From the NCBI GenBank assembly GCA_024697405.1, contig JAILFU010000132.1:1-56971 (forward strand): a DNA stretch of 56,971 bases. Direction: 5' to 3'. The first letter of the stretch is position 1, and each line of letters begins with the position of its first letter. This DNA comes from Prevotella sp. (GTDB taxonomy: Bacteria; Bacteroidota; Bacteroidia; Bacteroidales; Bacteroidaceae). This document shows, piece after piece, positions 51,457 through 56,971 of the stretch. The notes beneath the pieces are model-generated. The model saw nothing but the letters and a program-made list of their open reading frames with translations, ran no database searches and was not told where the DNA came from. Both the position numbers and the translations under genes were made by a program.

Positions 51457-51523
51457 AAGGTGAAAGGTGAGAAATCTTTCACCTTTCACCTTTTCACCTT
51501 TCACTTTTCATCTTTCACCTTAC
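51454..51523. repeat. heptamer array / bidirectional hairpin between convergent genes
   Basis: TGAAAGG units (51454-51470) are followed by complementary CTTTCAC units (51475-51520). The arms fold into a long imperfect hairpin. The RNase H TGA (51454-51456) and the trpB2 TAA (51520-51522) lie at the two ends, so it can terminate both genes. TGA occurs in each sense-strand unit of both genes. Confidence 0.85.
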
Positions 51524-52881
51524 AGAATCTGCTCCAGCTCGCTGACGTTCTTGGCAATCTGCTCGTCGCTGATGGTGTAGTTCTGCAGGTCGCCCTTGAT
51601 GAACGACTCGTAGGACGGCATGTCGATGAGTCCGTGGCCTGAGAGGTTGAAGAGGATGACCTTTTCCTCGCCCGTCTCTATGCATTTCTTCGCCTCGCGG
51701 ATGGTGGCGGCGATGGCGTGGCAGCTCTCCGGTGCGGGGATGATGCCCTCGGTGCGTGCGAAGAGCAGTCCCGATTCGAAAGTCTCCAGCTGGGGAATGT
51801 CCATGCCGCGCATCAGGCCGTCCTTGATGAGCTGGCTGACAATCATGCCGGCACCGTGGTAGCGCAGGCCGCCGGCGTGGATGTTCGACGGCTTGAACTG
51901 GTGGCCCAGCGTATACATGGGCAGCAGCGGGGTATAGCCGGCCTCGTCGCCGAAGTCATACTGGAACTTGCCGCGTGTCAGCTTCGGACAGCTGTCGGGT
52001 TCGGCGGCGATGAATTCGGTCTTCTTCCCGTCGAGGATATTGTGACGCATGAAGGGGAAGGCGATGCCGCCGAAGTTGCTGCCGCCGCCGAAGCAGGCAA
52101 TCACCATGTCGGGATATTCGCCGGCCATGGCCATCTGTTTCTCGGCCTCCAGGCCGATGATGGTCTGGTGCAGGCCCACGTGGCTGAGCACCGAGCCGAG
52201 GGTGTACTTACAGTTGGGCGTCGTGGTGGCCAGCTCCACAGCCTCTGAGATGGCGGTGCCCAGCGAGCCGCTGTGCGTCGGGTCCTTGGTCAGGATGTCC
52301 TTGCCGGCACGTGTCGACATCGACGGAGACCCCTCGACCACGGCACCGAAGGCACGCATGATGCTGCTGCGGTAGGGTTTCTGCTGCATGGTGATCTTCA
52401 CCTGATAGACGGCGCAGTCGAGGCCGTAGATTTTTGCGGCATACGACAGGGCGGCCCCCCACTGTCCGGCTCCCGTTTCGGTGGTCACGTTCGTCGTGCC
52501 CTCCATCTTGGCATAGTAGCACTGAGGGATGGCACTGTTGATCTTATGCGAGCCGAGGGGATTGGTCGACTCGTTCTTGAAGTAGATGTGGGCGGGAGTG
52601 CCGATGGCCTCTTCCAGTCCGTAGGCACGGACCAGGGGCGTAGAACGGTAGAACTTGTACTTGTCGAGCACCTCCTCGGGGATGTCTATCCACCGGTGCT
52701 CCTGATCCAGCTCCTGCACGCAGCACTCGCGCGGGAAGATGTGTGCCAGGTCATCGACGCCCAGCGGCTGCTTCGTTGCCGGATGGATGGGCGGCAGTGG
52801 CTTGTTGGGCATGTCGGCCTGAATGTTGTACCACTGTGTTGGAATCTCGCTCTCCTGAAGGATGAATTTCTTTTGTTTCAT
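51520..52881 (-). CDS. tryptophan synthase beta-like protein (TrpB2)
   Basis: A 453-residue protein starting at an ATG at 52881. It belongs to the longer TrpB2 group: a 75-residue N-terminal extension with PRECCVQELDQEHRWIDIPEEVLDKY, the PLP Lys in PLGSHKINSAIPQ, TGAGQWGAALSYAA, glycine loop ACFGGGSNFGGIAFPF and C-terminal LFNLSGHGLIDM. TrpB2 enzymes can make Trp from indole (or salvage indole) without TrpA. A trpB1 gene exists in the trp operon of the same window. Its expression is probably controlled by Trp through the leader at 52940-53114, which supports a Trp-related function. Confidence 0.93.
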   Translation of the reverse strand: MKQKKFILQESEIPTQWYNIQADMPNKPLPPIHPATKQPLGVDDLAHIFPRECCVQELDQEHRWIDIPEEVLDKYKFYRSTPLVRAYGLEEAIGTPAHIYFKNESTNPLGSHKINSAIPQCYYAKMEGTTNVTTETGAGQWGAALSYAAKIYGLDCAVYQVKITMQQKPYRSSIMRAFGAVVEGSPSMSTRAGKDILTKDPTHSGSLGTAISEAVELATTTPNCKYTLGSVLSHVGLHQTIIGLEAEKQMAMAGEYPDMVIACFGGGSNFGGIAFPFMRHNILDGKKTEFIAAEPDSCPKLTRGKFQYDFGDEAGYTPLLPMYTLGHQFKPSNIHAGGLRYHGAGMIVSQLIKDGLMRGMDIPQLETFESGLLFARTEGIIPAPESCHAIAATIREAKKCIETGEEKVILFNLSGHGLIDMPSYESFIKGDLQNYTISDEQIAKNVSELEQIL

Positions 52882-52939
52882 AACGATTGGATTGTTAAGT
52901 GGGTTTATTGATAATACTTATTGTTGTCTGTCAGGGCTT

Positions 52940-52980
52940 AAAAAGGGAGAGAGGCCTGTCGTAAGAACGGCAGACCTCTC
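52940..52980 (-). terminator. trpB2 attenuator terminator
   Basis: In the minus-strand RNA, stem GAGAGGTCTG / CAGGCCTCTC (one G-U pair) with a 12-base loop is followed by CCCTTTTT. It is closely similar to the trp operon attenuator at 35386-35417. Confidence 0.85.
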
Positions 52981-53024
52981 GTTTGGTTTTATCTTGCTAT
53001 CCACAAGGGTCACTCGACTCACGA

Positions 53025-53078
53025 CTATATACATCTTGAGCAGCGCCACCACCAATATGCAGATACATTCAATGTCAT
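53025..53078 (-). CDS. Trp leader peptide of trpB2
   Basis: A 17-codon frame, MTLNVSAYWWWRCSRCI, ending in TAG on the minus strand. Three consecutive Trp codons lie at residues 9-11. The YWWWR(N/C)SR core matches the trp operon leader at 35287. It lies between a promoter (53107-53138) and a terminator hairpin, so it is an attenuation leader. Confidence 0.85.
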   Translation of the reverse strand: MTLNVSAYWWWRCSRCI

Positions 53079-53106
53079 AGTATGCGTTTTTTGCTGTTTC
53101 TGCCTG

Positions 53107-53138
53107 CAAAATTACGCCTTTTCTTTGAAACTGCCAAA
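53107..53138 (-). promoter_or_regulatory. trpB2 promoter
   Basis: On the minus strand, TTTG (53138-53135) and TAATTTTG (53114-53107) are 20 bases apart, about 29 bases ahead of the leader ATG. Confidence 0.75.
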
Positions 53139-53198
53139 CATTTTGAAACTTTTTTTAGATTTTTTCTTGCATTTTTACGCAGAATAGAAAAAAAACAG

Positions 53199-53206
53199 TA
53201 ATTTTG
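53199..53206 (+). promoter_or_regulatory. -7 box of the symporter gene
   Basis: TAATTTTG ends 9 bases before the ATG at 53216, again suggesting a leaderless or very short 5' end. It lies in a T/A-rich divergent region shared with trpB2. Confidence 0.6.
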
Positions 53207-53215
53207 CATTTCGCT

Positions 53216-54709
53216 ATGACAGTTCTTCTCACCATCCTCGTCTATTTCCTCGTCCTCATGGCCGTGAGCCGTTGGAGCTGCCGCCGTGCCACCAACGACA
53301 CCTTTTTCCGTGGCGAGCGCCGCTCTCCGTGGCGCATGGTGGCCTTCGGCATGGTTGGAGCCTCCGTCTCCGGCGTGACCTTTGTCAGTGTTCCCGGCAT
53401 GGTGCTCAGCAGCGACATGACCTACCTGCAGCTCTGCCTGGGCTTCATCCTGGGCTATGTGGCAGTGGCCTTCGTCCTGCTGCCCGTCTACTACAAGCTG
53501 AACCTCACCAGCATCTACGCCCTTCTGGGCAGCAGGCTGGGCCGGCGCAGCTACCTCTCGGGAGCTGCCTTCTTCCTGCTGTCGAAGATGATTGGCACGG
53601 CGGTGAAGTTCTACGTGGCCTGCATCATCGTCCAGCAGTTTGTCATGGACGCCCTTGGCGTGCCCTTTGCCGTGACTGTCGCTCTGCTGGTGTTGCCCAT
53701 CTGGCTCTACACTCGCCGGGGCGGCGTGCGCACGCTGGTGTTCACCGACACGCTGCAGACCATCTGCCTCATGTCTGCCCTGCTCATTATTATATATATG
53801 GTGATGCAGCAGATGGGCCTCTCGCCGGGCGAGGCTGTCAGCCGCATTGTCGCCGATGGGCGCAGCCGCATCTTCGTCTTCGACGACTGGGTGTCGCGTC
53901 AGAATTTCTGGAAGATGCTCCTTAGCGGTGCTTTCATCGTCGTGGTGATGACGGGTCTCGACCAGGACATGATGCAGAAGAACCTCACCTGCCGCACGCT
54001 GCGTGAGGCGCAGAAGAACATGTGCTCCTACGGTGTGGCCTTCGTTCCCGTGAACCTGCTGTTCCTCTGTCTGGGCATCCTCCTTGCCCAGCTGTTCGAA
54101 GCCCAGGGCGTCAGCCTTCCCGCCCAGGGCGACCAGCTCCTCCCCGCTTTCGTGCAAGGCACAGCGGTAGCAAACTCCACTACAACTGCTGCTGCGGTAG
54201 CAAGCTCTACACTCGGCACGCTACACGCTACACTCCTTCTCATCCCCTTCACGCTGGGCATCGTTGCCGCCTCCTTCTCCTCGGCCGACTCGGCACTGAC
54301 GGCCCTCACCACCAGCTACTGCGTGGACATTCGCCGCCGTCCGGCCGACGAGCGTCTGCGCCGCCGCGCCCATGTGGCCATGTGCCTGCTCTTCGCCCTG
54401 TGCATCCTCTGCATCCATGCTGTCAACTCCTCGTCGCTCATCGATGCCATCTACACCATTGTCAGCTATACCTACGGCCCGCTGCTGGGCCTCTTCGCCT
54501 TTGCGCTGCTCACCCGACGCCACACCTTCGACCGTCTGGTGCCCCTCGTCTGCCTGGCCTCGCCGCTGCTGTGCTTCGCCCTCGACCGCCTCTGCCAGCT
54601 CCTCTTCGCCTATCGCTTCGGCTACGAGCTGCTGCTGCTCAACGGGCTCCTCACCTTCCTCGGACTGGTTGTTCTGGGCCTTGTGCATCCACGGCCTGAA
54701 CATACTTAG
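53216..54709 (+). CDS. sodium:solute symporter (SSS family)
   Basis: A 497-residue membrane protein starting at an ATG at 53216 (MTVLLTILVYFLVLMAVSRW); an in-frame TTG at 53204 overlaps the promoter and is rejected. About 13 hydrophobic helices and the SSS-type motifs AFGMVGASVSGVTFVSVPGMV, GAAFFLLSKMIGTAVKFYVACIIVQQF, TGLDQDMMQKNLTCRTLREAQKN and FTLGIVAASFSSADSALTALTTSY are visible. The substrate is unknown. A low-complexity stretch, AVANSTTTAAAVASSTLGT, in a loop near residue 320 is encoded by short imperfect repeats (GCGGTAGCAA twice), unlike the rest of the gene. The pectinesterase-like gene follows 50 bp later. Confidence 0.9.
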   Translation: MTVLLTILVYFLVLMAVSRWSCRRATNDTFFRGERRSPWRMVAFGMVGASVSGVTFVSVPGMVLSSDMTYLQLCLGFILGYVAVAFVLLPVYYKLNLTSIYALLGSRLGRRSYLSGAAFFLLSKMIGTAVKFYVACIIVQQFVMDALGVPFAVTVALLVLPIWLYTRRGGVRTLVFTDTLQTICLMSALLIIIYMVMQQMGLSPGEAVSRIVADGRSRIFVFDDWVSRQNFWKMLLSGAFIVVVMTGLDQDMMQKNLTCRTLREAQKNMCSYGVAFVPVNLLFLCLGILLAQLFEAQGVSLPAQGDQLLPAFVQGTAVANSTTTAAAVASSTLGTLHATLLLIPFTLGIVAASFSSADSALTALTTSYCVDIRRRPADERLRRRAHVAMCLLFALCILCIHAVNSSSLIDAIYTIVSYTYGPLLGLFAFALLTRRHTFDRLVPLVCLASPLLCFALDRLCQLLFAYRFGYELLLLNGLLTFLGLVVLGLVHPRPEHT

Positions 54710-54759
54710 TATCCCGTCATTCTGTTTTTTGAACATTTTCTCCAATAATACAGCATATC

Positions 54760-56403
54760 ATGAATCAGAAGAGAACATTGGGCCTCTTGATGGTGATGAC
54801 CCTCTGGTGCGTGGCACTCATTGCACAGCCTGAACACCATCTCTATGTGAAACTTCAAGGGAAGACAAACGTAAAGAAAGGCATGTTTGCCACGGTAAAC
54901 GAGGCTCTTCGCCGGGCAGAGGCTTTTGCCGACGACAGCCTGTGGACAACCATCCATATTGCCCCCGGCGTGTACTGGATAGACGACCCTGACGACCCCG
55001 CCATCCGCAGGCCCGAGCCTGGCGGAAACACGCCCTATGGCATGAAGGTGCGCCTTAGCCGTACACGTATCATCGGCACAGGCGACACCCCGGAGGATGT
55101 AGTCTTGGCTTGCAACCGAGGGCAGACACAGGGTGCGGATGGAAACTTCACCATGCTGCACATCACGGGCGATGACATCCTGGCCGAGAACCTGACCTTC
55201 GGCAACTATTGTAACGTGGATTTGAATTACACGCGCGACGCCAGGCAAAGCCGAAAGCGCCGGGCCGATGCCATTGTGCAGGCGCAGTTGGTCATCTGCA
55301 GCGGCGACCGCTACGAGGCCCGTCGTTGCCGTTTCATCTCCCGCCTGAACCTCTGTCCGTTTGCCGGTGCATGCCATGCGCTGTTCGACGACTGCTACTT
55401 CGAGTGCACCGACGACGCGCTGTGTGGCACGGGCACCTACCGCCGCTGCCGCTTCACCTTCTTCAGCAGCAAGCCCTTCTACTCTACCTCGCCGCAGGGA
55501 GCCGTGTTCGACGACTGCGACATCCACTCGAAGGTGCAGGGCGTGCAGTATCTCACCAAGGTGTCAGCCCCCGTGACGATGCGCAACTGCCGCTGGACGA
55601 GCGACGACCCCAACCTGACGATAGCTTGGACAAAGAAACCCGACCCGAAGAAGCGGTGCCTGATGGAGAACTGTACGCTGAACGGCCTGCCGCTCGACGT
55701 GCCTATGCCGCCCGGTGTGCCGATGCCCGTCACCACGCCCCTGCTGCCGCTGATGAACCAGCCGGTGGTGGCACCGGGACGCTGGACACTGGACGCCTAT
55801 AAGCCGAAGGACACTGCCGAATACGACTGGAACGTGAATCCTCTCAACCATGAACTGAGGGCTGCATGGTGCTACGGCGAGGGGGTGGACGGGGCCGAAG
55901 GTTGCTTTGGCATGATTCAGAACATACGTGGGGCAAGGATGATGTACACAGGTCTGGCTGGCGAACAATATGACGGCCAGACGCTGACCGTAGAGCTCTC
56001 ACCCTGCAAGTCGGCAGGCCAGGGCTTCGGCAGTGCCACTGGCCAGTATCTCGATCTCTGTATCAAGTTCGACACCAAGACGCTCACCGGCTATGGGTTG
56101 CGCTTCGTCCGCACACCAGCCTACGACAATGCCGTGGAGGTTGTGCTGGTGGAGTACAGCGATGGCGAGGTCACCCCCGTCTGTCAGCCGGAGAAGTGCG
56201 TCCTGTTCAAGAAAGGCTGCAGGGTGACGCTCTCGGCAAAAGAGGGACTGCTCTCGGCTCAGATAGAGCGTGACGGCAGGCAGCAGCAGCTTACGTCTGC
56301 CATAGGGCATCCCAACAGCTATGGCGGCATCCATATCCAGCACACCGGCTCGACCGGTGCTTCCGCCACCGTCATACAGTCCATAAACTGTGTTTACGAG
56401 TAG
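54760..56403 (+). CDS. exported pectinesterase-like (beta-helix) protein
   Basis: A 547-residue protein starting at an ATG at 54760, with signal peptide MNQKRTLGLLMVMTLWCVALIAQP. Residues about 30-300 form a right-handed beta-helix resembling carbohydrate esterase family 8 (FATVNEALRRAEAFADDSLWTTIHIAPGVYWI, RTRIIGTGDTPEDVVL, AENLTFGNYCNVD, ECTDDALCGTGTYRRCRFTFF). The expected CE8 catalytic Asp-Asp-Arg motifs are not clear, so activity is uncertain. The C-terminal 190 residues resemble a laminin-G-like/DUF1080 sugar-binding domain (WCYGEGVDGAEGCFGMIQNIRGARMMYTG). It may act on plant pectin together with the adjacent symporter. Confidence 0.8.
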   Translation: MNQKRTLGLLMVMTLWCVALIAQPEHHLYVKLQGKTNVKKGMFATVNEALRRAEAFADDSLWTTIHIAPGVYWIDDPDDPAIRRPEPGGNTPYGMKVRLSRTRIIGTGDTPEDVVLACNRGQTQGADGNFTMLHITGDDILAENLTFGNYCNVDLNYTRDARQSRKRRADAIVQAQLVICSGDRYEARRCRFISRLNLCPFAGACHALFDDCYFECTDDALCGTGTYRRCRFTFFSSKPFYSTSPQGAVFDDCDIHSKVQGVQYLTKVSAPVTMRNCRWTSDDPNLTIAWTKKPDPKKRCLMENCTLNGLPLDVPMPPGVPMPVTTPLLPLMNQPVVAPGRWTLDAYKPKDTAEYDWNVNPLNHELRAAWCYGEGVDGAEGCFGMIQNIRGARMMYTGLAGEQYDGQTLTVELSPCKSAGQGFGSATGQYLDLCIKFDTKTLTGYGLRFVRTPAYDNAVEVVLVEYSDGEVTPVCQPEKCVLFKKGCRVTLSAKEGLLSAQIERDGRQQQLTSAIGHPNSYGGIHIQHTGSTGASATVIQSINCVYE

Positions 56404-56444
56404 TAAGTAAGCCCCTATATATAATATAGCATACACAAATATTT

Positions 56445-56686
56445 TGGCGCTACTCGTGCTACATTGGCATCTAATCTTCTGGCCCTCAAACCATTGTCTG
56501 TAGCTACACCTATCTTTTTGGTGCTACTTATGTAGCTACCAAGGTGCTGCCGTCAGTATCTTCCCAAATAGCGTTCGCATTTTCTCAAATAGCGTTAGTA
56601 TTTTCTCAAACGGCGTTAGTATTTTTCCAAGCGGCGTTAGTATTTTTCCAAACGGCGTTAGTATTTTTCCAAGCGGCGTTCGTATA
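56445..56686. repeat. tandem-array element, copy C (one arm, array inverted)
   Basis: A single arm (56445-56540) resembles the arms of copies A and B (CGCTACT, GTAGCTAC, CTTTTTGGTGCTACT). The array (56552-56686) has about six to seven 21-bp units in the reverse orientation (core GTTAGTATTTTTCCAA). The second arm is missing, so it is truncated or a partial insertion. Confidence 0.85.
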
Positions 56687-56813
56687 TAGACAAATGCATA
56701 GTTAATGCAGGGTTTGGCTCCAAGTCTGCACCTAACATTTTACTGTAAACCAGCTAGTTATAAAGCCAAAGTGCAGAGTTGCAGGGTTTACGAAAAATAT
56801 GGCTTAAAATATA

Positions 56814-56886
56814 GCAATGATATAGCAGTTGACCTATTGTGCGGTAGCCGCTCCCCTCCCCTCAAGGGGAGGGGTTAGGGGTGGGG
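56814..56886. repeat. repeat module: GTTGACC core plus hairpin / G-quadruplex
   Basis: A copy of the 43051 and 43181 module (56814-56850) leads into stem CCCCTCCCC / GGGGAGGGG with a TCAA loop (56853-56874) and four G4 runs (56866-56886). The rest of 56687-56971 shows no gene. Confidence 0.8.
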
Positions 56887-56971
56887 TCTGTAATATCCTG
56901 TCAGCCGTAGTCCTGTGTGCAGCCGCCCACGAGCCAGTGGCTAATCTGTTATCTACTGTTCTTTCTCCGAG

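Noticed and set aside
53075..54157. A 360-codon minus-strand frame opposite the symporter
   Set aside because: Low-complexity His/Glu/Gly-rich product, antisense to a clear membrane transporter, and overlapping the trpB2 leader region.

Overview
This window looks like chromosomal DNA of a Bacteroidota species, most likely Prevotellaceae. The evidence is: promoters of the TTTG / TAnnTTTG type ahead of most genes; a type V (Mfa/Fim) fimbrial locus with DUF3575-OmpA, Mfa1-like and FimB/Mfa2-like lipoproteins; gldE; an rprX/rprY-type two-component pair; a trp operon in the order B-E-G-D-C-F-A; and a bacterial RNase P RNA. The genus is inferred from overall protein character, not from a marker search.

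Layout. (1) 1-19.9 kb, minus strand: a DUF3575/OmpA protein, a major fimbrillin, an inserted REP-associated tyrosine transposase (RAYT), a FimB/Mfa2 anchor, three more fimbrillin-like lipoproteins, and a giant exported repeat protein of at least 2979 residues that runs off the left edge. It reads as one surface-fibre locus. (2) 20-24.4 kb, mostly plus: a lipoprotein nuclease, a Nif3-like protein, a zinc-ribbon coiled-coil protein, a small HsdR-N-like protein, and holA. (3) 24.4-31.6 kb: an AT-rich gap, a small HTH regulator, a tandem-repeat element, a SpoU methyltransferase, ilvC with a structured leader, rnpB, pheS and an ATPase-CYTH fusion. (4) 31.7-35.1 kb: four tRNAs (Gly, Leu, Leu, Gly), a conserved hypothetical, ssb, gldE and a phosphopantetheinyl transferase. 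(5) 35.2-43 kb: the trp operon behind a Trp-leader attenuator, then an exported flavodoxin. (6) 43-50.8 kb: a second tandem-repeat element, ilvD, PBP1A, rprY and rprX. (7) 50.9-57 kb: an RNase H-like gene, a second trpB (trpB2) with its own Trp-leader attenuator, a sodium:solute symporter, a pectinesterase-like exported protein, and a third tandem-repeat element.

The most unusual content is in the repeats. A 54-bp double-palindrome element is nearly identical inside two coding genes on opposite strands, and related 8-5-8 palindromes lie in the RAYT gene itself. Heptamer tandem arrays start at, or supply, the stop codons of many genes, and their units usually contain a stop triplet. A family of elements of about 420-440 bp combines a 21-bp tandem array with long inverted arms; a one-armed third copy is shorter. 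A palindromic AACAACGAA family also recurs. Two Trp-codon leader peptides (YWWWR core) about 18 kb apart control the trp operon and the stand-alone trpB2.

All calls come from reading the sequence and its translations. No database search was possible.
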